64,000 nucleotides of DNA from Phycisphaerae bacterium (lineage in GTDB: Bacteria > Planctomycetota > Phycisphaerae > Phycisphaerales > UBA1924), in assembly GCA_030429705.1 (NCBI GenBank), contig JAUIES010000002.1, forward strand, positions 188,001 to 252,000, written 5' to 3'. The position numbers were made by a program, and so were the translations under genes. Of the stretch, positions 35,501 to 42,511 are shown one piece after another (position 1 is the first letter of the stretch; every line of letters begins with the position of its first letter). The notes under the pieces are model-generated. The model made no database searches, was not told the origin of the DNA, and saw only the letters and a program-made list of their open reading frames with translations.

Positions 35501-36440
35501 GCCCGATACGGTCCGTGACGCCGCTCTGCAGGCTGTCGCAGAACGCGTTGAGCAAGATGGGTTTGTTGCGCCGGAACCACAGATCGTCTTTGAAGGCAAT
35601 ATCCCGGCCAAGATCGAAGACAATCCGGACATCAAACGGCTGGCTGCCCATCGACCGGAGATCATGCCTGCTTCTGCGTCGGCGTGGTTCGGTGACGCAG
35701 TCGCGATCAAGCCACCGACTGCAGCCAACTTCCGCCGCCACACAGGTTCAAACGCGGTGCTGGTTGGTCAGCAGGATGATCCAACACTCGCGCTCACCAT
35801 TGCCAGTATCGTCAGCCTCGCTGCCCAGTTCCCGAAGAATGCAGCCAAGTTTGTCGTTCTGGATGGCACCCCGGCGGACGACCCACGAGCGGGAATCCTC
35901 GAGTCTGTCGTCAATGCGATCCCGCATGAAACGCGCTTTGGCACTTGGCGCGATACAGAAGCAGTGATGGCAGAACTGGGCGCAGAACTCGCAACGCGCG
36001 AAAGCCAGAACCTGACCGACGAGTCCGCAGTGTTCCTTTTCATTCACGGCGTCCATCGTTTCCGCGGGCTTCGCCGCAAAGAGGACGACTACTCGTTCAA
36101 CATGGATGATGAAGCAACGGAGAAAACACCTGACAAGCATCTCGCATCACTGCTGCGCGAGGGCAGTGCGCTCGGGATGCATGTCATGCTGTGGGCCGAC
36201 ACGGTTACCAATCTTGAGCGGGCATTAGACCGCCAGGCGATCGGTGAGTTCGACACGCGTGTCCTGTTCCAGATGAACGCGTCGGACTCAACGATTCTTA
36301 TCGATTCGCCGGCTGCCGGTCGACTGGGTATGCAACGCGCCTTGGTCTATAACGAAGAATCGGGCGAGATCGAAAAGTTCAGGCCGTACGCTGTGCCTGA
36401 CCTTGCGTGGGTTCGCGAAACGCTGGGCCAAATGGCATAG
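32517..36440 (+). CDS. FtsK/SpoIIIE-type (EssC/EccC-like) membrane-anchored ATPase
   Basis: A protein of 1307 residues. It begins with a coiled coil (about 20-220), continues with two transmembrane helices (about 226-250 and 258-282) and a second coiled coil (about 290-430), then carries three ATPase-like modules. Module 1 (about 460-720) lacks a Walker A. Module 2 is canonical, with GKTGSGKST at 779-787, LVDFKKGVEF and Walker B TVLMIDEF at 882-889. Module 3 (about 1050-1300) is degenerate (NAVLVGQQDDPTLA in place of the P-loop). Three modules in a row is the EssC/EccC plan; the FHA domains of Firmicute EssC are replaced by coiled coils. It is the predicted motor of the WXG100 locus. The first of two close ATGs, at 32517, is used. 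Confidence 0.9.
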   Translation: MTMPNVPVSADASTDLMTGPFMQREKALVDLLALAVKERAEQTAEATETHDTDLEQATSEHRRTMRDEKESYDTQREELTSKLERTQAKLEERFKERHTEIERAYQSERIGAIEKLNKEERAIDETLKEKTWLAETVFDAAEAKPRLLVERVTRAAENAKQQATEIENEALRVARSFVNPTEVASPTPTVETLSEDPDQAMASVQESLESAKAALVGLRRAWFLKLSSGVMFLSPLVLLASAATAWLMTDRSGWQAPAMAAGGAIVVVGLLVVGLRALGARQMRVAYRPVNEFLTKARTEADAAQLQAEWNAKAETTELREKMRTDTQGARDEHRSAREQVERRRTEDVAAVDKAYKPRLEAWTSKYDADRERIRSEGATRIDELTATHTAAVDKMERDYARLVEEIESTFASAIERIERTWFERMQAVGRAGSDMFGASQTYFPAWFDERWAEYHAPSTATPAIQFGSLTADGAAFEGGLPEEPKLLEGLSTSQTLPAMLDFPGSCSLLIETGPDHRQEGIATLQNVMLRLLTSIPPGKLRFTIVDPVGLGQSFAGFMHLADYEEALVSNRIWTDPKHIEQRLTDLTEHMEKVIQKYLRNEFDSIEAYNDAAGEIAEPYRFLVIADFPTSFTDAAAQRLKSILESGARCGVYTLILTDPAAKVPAGVTLEDIERNAVSVVETDDGLRLADETLSCLPLKLEAPPEDAFLSRIVHRVGELSKNAGRVEVPFRIIGPTPDKIWSLSCADELRVPLGRAGATKQQYLTLGHGTSQHVLLAGKTGSGKSTLLHVLLASAAMWYSPREVEFYLVDFKKGVEFKTYATHHLAHARAVAVESDREFGLSVLHKLDEELKRRGDLYREVGAQDIAGFRSRRPDVHMPRTVLMIDEFQEFFTEDDKIAQDASLLLDRLVRQGRAFGMHVMLGSQTLSGAYSLARSTMGQMAVRIALQCSETDSYLILSEDNAAARLLARPGEAIYNDANGMIEGNSPFQIAWLPDTVRDAALQAVAERVEQDGFVAPEPQIVFEGNIPAKIEDNPDIKRLAAHRPEIMPASASAWFGDAVAIKPPTAANFRRHTGSNAVLVGQQDDPTLALTIASIVSLAAQFPKNAAKFVVLDGTPADDPRAGILESVVNAIPHETRFGTWRDTEAVMAELGAELATRESQNLTDESAVFLFIHGVHRFRGLRRKEDDYSFNMDDEATEKTPDKHLASLLREGSALGMHVMLWADTVTNLERALDRQAIGEFDTRVLFQMNASDSTILIDSPAAGRLGMQRALVYNEESGEIEKFRPYAVPDLAWVRETLGQMA

Positions 36441-36485
36441 ACCCGCGCAACTTGGTGTGAATGCATCAGTCTTGGTACCGGCTCT

Positions 36486-36947
36486 CTAGAGCGTGTCGCT
36501 GCGGGTCTTGAGCAACTCAAAAACCGCCGACTCGGTGGATGCCGAGTAGATTTGCTCACGGAACGATTCGTCAGCCATCAGTTTGCTGATGCGGGCAAGC
36601 GCCTGAATATGGTCGCTGGTTCGGTCCGGGGGACTCGCAAGCAGAACGACCAGGCGAACGGGTTGACCATCGAGCGCTTCAAAGTCAATTGAGTCTGCCG
36701 GTTTGCCGATCGCAATTGCCAGATTATCGAGGCCGCTGCACTTGCCGTGCGGAATCGCGAGCCCTGCCCCGATCCCTGTCGTTCTTGTTTGTTCGCGCGA
36801 CCAGACTGCTTCTTTCAGCGCTGTTCCGTCGCGGACCTTGCCTTGATCGACGAGCAGATCGACGAGTTCGTCAATCACTGCTTGTTTCTCGGTTGAGGCA
36901 AGCGGTACGCGAATGCCATCTGGAGTGAGAATGTCCATCAAGTTCAT
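36486..36947 (-). CDS. PTS EIIA domain protein, PtsN/fructose type
   Basis: A protein of 153 residues with the fructose/mannitol EIIA fold. The phosphorylated histidine is His67 in GAGLAIPHGK; MDILTPDGIRVPLASTEKQA opens the domain and VVLLASPPDRTSDHIQALA follows. A single EIIA without EIIB/EIIC neighbours suggests the regulatory nitrogen PTS (PtsN-like) rather than sugar transport. HPr and EI are not in the window. The ATG at 36947 is chosen because the sequence upstream has no domain match. Confidence 0.9.
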   Translation of the reverse strand: MNLMDILTPDGIRVPLASTEKQAVIDELVDLLVDQGKVRDGTALKEAVWSREQTRTTGIGAGLAIPHGKCSGLDNLAIAIGKPADSIDFEALDGQPVRLVVLLASPPDRTSDHIQALARISKLMADESFREQIYSASTESAVFELLKTRSDTL

Positions 36948-37060
36948 TGAGATCCAATCTACAGAGAAGTGAGTTGCTGTGGGTGGATTGTTGCCCGTCC
37001 GACGAGGCGAGTCGAATGGCTGGCAAAATCCGTGCAATCTGGGTCAGTCTCCAGGACTGA

Positions 37061-38467
37061 CTATCGAGTCAGGAGCGCAGCGAACGAACCGTCAATATAC
37101 TGACTCGGCCCGGCAGGGTCTTCATCGGTCCGAGCAATGGAGCCACCGTCAGGCCATTGCAGTTGAGTCCAACGAGGTGTGAACCCGTGCCACTGCTCGG
37201 CCCAGTCGAGGGGCGCCGTATCTTCCTCGGTTTCGAGGCTACATGTCGAATATAGGATGGCGCCTTGCGGAGCGAGCAGCGGAATGGCATCCGCAATGAT
37301 CTGCTGTTGAATCTCGACCAGTCGGCGCAACTGCCGTTTGCTGAATCGATACTTGGCTTCAGGCCTACGAGCGAGGACACCCGAATTTGAGCAAGGCACA
37401 TCCAGAAGAATCAGATCTGCCTTGCCCGCGACGGTCAACACCAGATCTTTCGCAGCCACGACCTGCACGCGATCGTGGTTCTGAAAAACGGAGCGGAGGA
37501 CTTTGAGTCGAGCGGCATCAACATCCGTCGCGACGATTTGTGCTACCGGAAAAGCCACTGCAAGTTGCCTTGTCTTCGTTCCCCGACCCGCACACACATC
37601 GACGATGAACTTCGGCTGTATCTCTCGAGAAGCTCGTCGAATCGCGTGCCCCGATGCGGCATCCTGAACCCACACATCGTCCCGGTTTGCGAGCATCGTT
37701 CGCAGCGCCGCCATCGATCCTTCAAAAACGGCATGACCAGAGTTGGCATGAGGTGAAGTCGCGGGTACCTCCTCACTGGCGTGCTCAATATTCAAGACGA
37801 TCGGTGGCGAGACGAGTGTGTAAAGTGCCGCTTGCCGCGCGTCTTCGGCACCGCGCTGATCAATCCACCGACGCAGTAAACCGACGGGGCAAGAGACTTG
37901 GACAGAAAGCCTTTCAATAGGTTCTTCCGGAAGTACGGGTCGATTCAGTTGGAGAGCCCGGCCATCGGCGCGCAGGATCTGATCGCATTGGTCCGTCCAG
38001 ACGCATTCACCGATGATGGACTCATGAACGCGCCGCAGCACCGCGTTGACGAGTCCGCCCGCACCCGGTCGAATGCGTCGCTTGGCCCAGGCAACTGACT
38101 CGCTGACCGCAGCATGAGGCGGGATGCGATCTAGGAAAACGATCTGAGCCGCGCCGCACAAGAGAATCGCTTTCATGCGCGGCTCAAGACCCTCAAACGG
38201 CTGTTGCAGGTGCGGACGGAGCACGGCAATCAGTGTCAACCATCGCCGCACAACCGCATCTTGAATCGCGTGAGCCAAGGCGGCATCTCGCGGCTCCAGT
38301 CCGTTGGTTTCTGGTTCGCTTGGCAATAAATCAGGAAATCGGGAGGCATGACCAATGATGACCGCGATCGCAGCACTGCGTGCATCAAGCGGTGTTGAAA
38401 GGTCAGACTTAGGCCGACGCCTCGGCGATCCTCGTCTAACAATGGTATTGTCCGGTTCTTTGGCCAT
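37061..38467 (-). CDS. RsmB/NOP-family RNA (cytosine-C5) methyltransferase
   Basis: A protein of 468 residues with an N-terminal NusB-like RNA-binding domain (about 30-180; RDAALAHAIQDAVVRRWLTL and AVSESVAWAKRRIRPGAGGL) and a SAM-dependent methyltransferase domain. In the latter, VDVCAGRGTKTRQLA is motif I, LLDVPCSNSGVLARRPE is motif IV with one catalytic Cys, and YSTCSLE is motif VI with the second Cys. RsmB methylates C967 of 16S rRNA in E. coli. An insertion before motif I includes ASGHAIRRASREI. The ATG at 38467 is 15 bases from the divergent histidine kinase ATG, so the two promoters overlap. Confidence 0.9.
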   Translation of the reverse strand: MAKEPDNTIVRRGSPRRRPKSDLSTPLDARSAAIAVIIGHASRFPDLLPSEPETNGLEPRDAALAHAIQDAVVRRWLTLIAVLRPHLQQPFEGLEPRMKAILLCGAAQIVFLDRIPPHAAVSESVAWAKRRIRPGAGGLVNAVLRRVHESIIGECVWTDQCDQILRADGRALQLNRPVLPEEPIERLSVQVSCPVGLLRRWIDQRGAEDARQAALYTLVSPPIVLNIEHASEEVPATSPHANSGHAVFEGSMAALRTMLANRDDVWVQDAASGHAIRRASREIQPKFIVDVCAGRGTKTRQLAVAFPVAQIVATDVDAARLKVLRSVFQNHDRVQVVAAKDLVLTVAGKADLILLDVPCSNSGVLARRPEAKYRFSKRQLRRLVEIQQQIIADAIPLLAPQGAILYSTCSLETEEDTAPLDWAEQWHGFTPRWTQLQWPDGGSIARTDEDPAGPSQYIDGSFAALLTR

Positions 38468-38482
38468 TCGAACAGTGTAGGA

Positions 38483-40018
38483 ATGAACAGCGACCACGCG
38501 AACCCATCTCGAGAATCCGCGCCGACGGCCTCATCGTCCAGACGAGGCATTCTTGCTCGTTTGCGCATTCGAAAGAAACTGCTCGTTCTGCACACCTTCT
38601 TCAGTTTGAGCATGACACTCATCCTCTTGATTGCTCTTCGGCCGGCACTGATGCGGGTCGTTGCTCAGGCCGAAGCTGAAGACGCGTCGCACCTTCTCGA
38701 TTTCGTGCTCGCCGGTTCGATGGTTGAAAGCCTGGACGGCGAAGAAGTCATGATCGAAATAGGCGGGCAACGCGTTCGTCGCGGTATCGATCCACGCGCG
38801 TTTGCAAATGATCTAGTCGACGATGTTCGCGCAAATCCGGAGCGTGCACGAGCGATATCAGGTCGGCAGAACCCCGGTGTGGCACTCGCCTGGACGGAGC
38901 GTGACGGACGAGGTGAGTTGTGGATCGCCGAGAGTACCTTGCAAGAAGCGCGTAAAGAAGTCCTGTGGGTCTATGGCTACACGATCGTCGCGTTGTTAAT
39001 CGTGTACGCACTCGTAGCGGCGGCACTTGAGATGTTCATCCTGCCCAAGCATGTGTATCAGCCGATCGCAAGTTTGCTGCGGGCTGACCATGCTCTGCGC
39101 GAAGGAGATGTCTCAGCCGAGTTTGTTCCTGAACAAGACATGCCGGCCGATGAACTTGGCGAGATCATGCGCTCGCGGAATGAGTCGATACGAACTATCC
39201 GGCAACACGAGTCAGCGCTTGCCGATGCGCTCGGACGAATCGAACATGTCGCGACCGACCTTCGTCGGAAGAACCACCTGCTCGAAACTGCGCGGCGCAA
39301 TCTGGCCGATGCGGATCGCTTGGTGAGCCTTGGCATGATGGCAGCTGGGATTGCCCATGAACTCAACACGCCGCTGGCGGTCGCGAAAGGGCTGACTGAA
39401 AAGTTAGAGAAGAATCCTGAAAAAGGACTTTCGCCAACGGAAGCGGCTCTTTTGCGTCGCGTTGTTGGTCGAATAGAAAGGCTGTCTGAAGGGCTACTCG
39501 ATTTTGCACGCGTTCGCCCGCCTAACCATGAAACGATCGTTTTGCGTGAAGTTGTTGATGACGCGTTGACATTGACTCGGTTGGATCGTGGACATCCTGG
39601 GGTTGAGGTGGTCAACCAAGTTGCACAGCACATCACACTCGAAGGTGATGCCGACCGGCTCGTCCAGGTCATGGTCAATCTCATTCGCAACGCCATGGAT
39701 GCCACCAGCAGCACGTCTCGCGGCGGCCTGGTGCTGATCGAGGCGCGGCAGGTCGACCGTGAAGGCCAAGGCTGGGTGCTGCTCACGGTGACAGACGATG
39801 GACCCGGCATCGATCCAGAGATCCTGGGGCATCTCTTCGAGCCGTTTGTGTCTAAACGCCTCGATGATCGTGGGACCGGACTCGGTCTGGCTGTGAGCGA
39901 AGGTATCGTTCGCGAGCACAATGGTACAATCCTCGCGAGCAATCGACCGGACACGACTGGAGCCGTTTTCGAGATCATGCTGCCGTTATCCTCTGCGATC
40001 GAGCTCCCTCCTTCCTGA
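38483..40018 (+). CDS. Sensor histidine kinase with HAMP linker
   Basis: A protein of 511 residues with two transmembrane helices (about 33-55 and 168-190) flanking a 110-residue extracytoplasmic sensor, a HAMP segment (YQPIASLLRADHALREGD), a coiled-coil helix, and a kinase core. The phosphorylated His292 is in MMAAGIAHELNTPLAV; N box QVMVNLIRNAMDA, G1 DDGPGIDP and G2 GTGLGLAVSEGIV follow. It is an orthodox membrane kinase. The response regulator gene starts 19 bases downstream on the same strand, so they form a two-component pair. The sensed stimulus is not evident. Confidence 0.92.
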   Translation: MNSDHANPSRESAPTASSSRRGILARLRIRKKLLVLHTFFSLSMTLILLIALRPALMRVVAQAEAEDASHLLDFVLAGSMVESLDGEEVMIEIGGQRVRRGIDPRAFANDLVDDVRANPERARAISGRQNPGVALAWTERDGRGELWIAESTLQEARKEVLWVYGYTIVALLIVYALVAAALEMFILPKHVYQPIASLLRADHALREGDVSAEFVPEQDMPADELGEIMRSRNESIRTIRQHESALADALGRIEHVATDLRRKNHLLETARRNLADADRLVSLGMMAAGIAHELNTPLAVAKGLTEKLEKNPEKGLSPTEAALLRRVVGRIERLSEGLLDFARVRPPNHETIVLREVVDDALTLTRLDRGHPGVEVVNQVAQHITLEGDADRLVQVMVNLIRNAMDATSSTSRGGLVLIEARQVDREGQGWVLLTVTDDGPGIDPEILGHLFEPFVSKRLDDRGTGLGLAVSEGIVREHNGTILASNRPDTTGAVFEIMLPLSSAIELPPS

Positions 40019-40037
40019 GTCTCGTTGGAGTCACTCC

Positions 40038-40667
40038 ATGTCTGACACAAGCCCGACCGAAAGCCCGCTGCGTTTATCAATTGTCGCGTTCGATGACGAT
40101 GCAGATTTTCGTGAGTTCATCGGGCAAACGCTTGAAGCCGAAGGGCATGATGTCCGACTGGTTGCGACACCCGAAGAGTTTTTCTCTACCTGCGAATCTC
40201 AGATGCCGGATATTGTGTTGCTCGATATGAACATGGGCCGGTTTTCAGGCGAAGAAACGCTCGCTGAGATTCGGTCACGATGGTCGCGTTTGTGCGTCAT
40301 CATCGTGACGGGCTACCCAAGTCTCGACAGCATGCGACAGACATTCAAAAAGGATGTCTTCGATTACATCGCAAAGCCATTTTCCATTGAAGAGTTGAGA
40401 CGCGTGCTCACACAAGCAGCGACCGAGTTTGGATTGGGGTTGCGACCTCAGGATCGATTGCGATCAGAACTAGGTCGACACATTCGCATGGCACGCACAG
40501 AAAAAGGGTGGACCCTGCGCGATCTCAGCACCAGTTCCGGCGTGAGTGTGAGTCAACTCTCGTCAATCGAACGAGGTACCCACCTGCCGAGTGTTGAAAG
40601 TCTGCTGACGATTGCGACGGCTCTGGGGGCGCAGCCATCAGTCTGGTTTGCTAGTGCTGGTTTCTGA
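40038..40667 (+). CDS. Response regulator with receiver and XRE-type HTH output
   Basis: A protein of 209 residues. Residues 10-125 form a receiver with acidic FDDDADF, phospho-acceptor Asp63 in VLLDMNMG, and the conserved Thr and Lys in IIVTGYPS and YIAKPF. Residues 140-205 form a Cro/XRE helix-turn-helix: LGRHIRMARTEKGWTLRDLS followed by SGVSVSQLSSIERGTHLPSV. This output domain is uncommon; most regulators use OmpR, LuxR or Fis-type domains. It is expected to act on DNA, with dimerisation driven by phosphorylation. It is paired with the kinase gene immediately upstream. The ATG at 40038 follows GGAG. Confidence 0.9.
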   Translation: MSDTSPTESPLRLSIVAFDDDADFREFIGQTLEAEGHDVRLVATPEEFFSTCESQMPDIVLLDMNMGRFSGEETLAEIRSRWSRLCVIIVTGYPSLDSMRQTFKKDVFDYIAKPFSIEELRRVLTQAATEFGLGLRPQDRLRSELGRHIRMARTEKGWTLRDLSTSSGVSVSQLSSIERGTHLPSVESLLTIATALGAQPSVWFASAGF

Positions 40668-40676
40668 CCACACCCA

Positions 40677-42365
40677 TTATGGCTGCGGGCAGCCCTCGAC
40701 GAAAATGTTCAAGTAGATTTGGACATCAAAGAAGTCCCAGGCGTTGTCATTGTTCATGTCCGCCGATGGATCTTGAGCAGCAAAGTCAGAAAGAAAATCC
40801 TGAACATCGAAAAAGTCTAACAGGCCGTCTGCAATGCGATCTGCAAGGCAGCCTTCGAGGACGAATCGGTAAATCTCGCCGGGATCGCCCCCGGTGACCG
40901 ATGCGTTGCCGCCGACAACATACAGGTTGCCCTCAGCATCAACCGTTGGCGAACCCGCTCCCCATCGTGTCGGTTTCATGGAGTCGCCGAGCGTAGTACG
41001 GGCTAACTCGGTGATCGTGTCATCGACCTCCCGCAGCACGATGAGTTGTGTCGTCTCGGGATCAGCAACGCCCTCTTCCTGTGGCTGTTGTTCCATCACA
41101 GCGTAAATGTACCGGACCGCAGTCCCCGACTCGTCGACTTCAACCACGGTGATCGCCGTGATATCGCCTGAGTTGAAGAAGTCGGTCTCGGTCAACCACG
41201 CTGCCCGGGTCTCAGGATCATCGACGAAAAGGTCGGGGTCGTCCGTATTCGGCGCAGGTGCCGGTCGGATCTCCCAAGGCTGAATGAACCCCCCCGCGCC
41301 GTCAGACTCAAAGGCGGTGAGTACACCGAACGAGCCGCCGACATAAACACGGTCACCGAGGAGCGCCGGTCTGCCAAAGAAGTTGTACTCGTGAATGGTC
41401 CCCTGCATTGAAGGCACCGACCAGTTCTGGGCACCTGTCATGGCATCGATCGACCAGAACGCATCTGTCCCGGTGTCGCTGAAGGTCGTGACATAGATTG
41501 TGTCTTGTGCCGCGTTGAGTGCGCCGGTCCCGAACCAATTGGCACCATCCGGGCCAGCTGCGCCGAGCCAGACCTCTGTAAAGGTGCCGTCAGCGTTGTC
41601 GCGAATGCACACACCCGATGCGGCGTTCTGGTTGCCGAAATATGCGATATGATCTCTGCCGCCATTTTCCCAAACCGGACCGAGTCGACCAAAGAAGGTG
41701 CTCACCGCCATCATCGGGTCGTAAGACCAATCGACATCGCCGGTGACAGAATCGACGCAGTGGATGAGACCGGCGGGGGTAGCGCTGCCTGGTCGGCCGC
41801 GCGAATGCACATAGAGATTGATGTTGCCGCGTTGATTGACGACTGACCCGATCACGGGTTCGCCGCGCAGACCGAGTGATGTTGCGGGCGTGTCAAAGAT
41901 CGGGTTGGTAAACTCGTCGGCAATCGAAAGATCGGCGTAGTTGAGTTTCACGATCTTGCTCACCCGCGAGCCTGATGCCGAACTCGACACGCTTGTCCAG
42001 AGAAAGTTGACACCATGCGAGAGTCCCGCGTACGAGCCTCCGTCGCCGTCAAGCTCCGGGCTGGTTGCAAGGACGGTGCCATTTGACGGGTCCATCTTGT
42101 ACACGCGTGGCCTGGATCCATCGCCGGTGCGTGTCTTGAAGTAGAGGTTGCCGTCAGAACCGATTGTCAACCCGCCCATGCTGGCGGGCTGATCGGTTGT
42201 CCAGGTCTGATCAAGTTGGATCGACGGGGCACCCGTCACGACAGCCGAAGCGCTGCGATCGTTGCCGCCTTTGTATCCCGGCCAGAATGCGCCGGGGTCA
42301 ACCTGCGCCAAAACAGTTGAACCACAACCTGCCAAAAAAGCAAATGCCAATACCGAACGCATCAT
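40677..42365 (-). CDS. Secreted PQQ-like propeller protein with GC-type dockerin-like C-terminus
   Basis: A protein of 562 residues. It has a signal peptide (MMRSVLAFAFLAG to VLA) and a body of PQQ/quinoprotein-like blades: MGGLTIGSDGNLYFKTRTGD, HCVDSVTGDVDWSY, SIDAMTGAQNWSVP, VYVGGSFGVLTAFES and a VDAEGNLYVVGGNA blade. The C-terminal domain has two blocks DGLLDFFDVQDFLSDFAAQD and NAWDFFDVQIYLNIFVEGC, the same anchor type as in another secreted protein in this window. A surface or extracellular role is predicted; no enzymatic residues are identified. Two adjacent ATGs (42365, 42362) are possible; the first fits CAGGGAG best. Confidence 0.85.
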   Translation of the reverse strand: MMRSVLAFAFLAGCGSTVLAQVDPGAFWPGYKGGNDRSASAVVTGAPSIQLDQTWTTDQPASMGGLTIGSDGNLYFKTRTGDGSRPRVYKMDPSNGTVLATSPELDGDGGSYAGLSHGVNFLWTSVSSSASGSRVSKIVKLNYADLSIADEFTNPIFDTPATSLGLRGEPVIGSVVNQRGNINLYVHSRGRPGSATPAGLIHCVDSVTGDVDWSYDPMMAVSTFFGRLGPVWENGGRDHIAYFGNQNAASGVCIRDNADGTFTEVWLGAAGPDGANWFGTGALNAAQDTIYVTTFSDTGTDAFWSIDAMTGAQNWSVPSMQGTIHEYNFFGRPALLGDRVYVGGSFGVLTAFESDGAGGFIQPWEIRPAPAPNTDDPDLFVDDPETRAAWLTETDFFNSGDITAITVVEVDESGTAVRYIYAVMEQQPQEEGVADPETTQLIVLREVDDTITELARTTLGDSMKPTRWGAGSPTVDAEGNLYVVGGNASVTGGDPGEIYRFVLEGCLADRIADGLLDFFDVQDFLSDFAAQDPSADMNNDNAWDFFDVQIYLNIFVEGCPQP

Positions 42366-42511
42366 GTCGATCACTCCCTGAAACACACGGATAGAAGCAA
42401 AAATGCTTCTTGATCTCACCGCGACGCTATCGGACGAATCTCCTCAACTCGTCCGTCTGTGCGAGTGTATCGCCTTCCGTTACTCTCGCCAAAGATATCT
42501 TTGAGAACACT

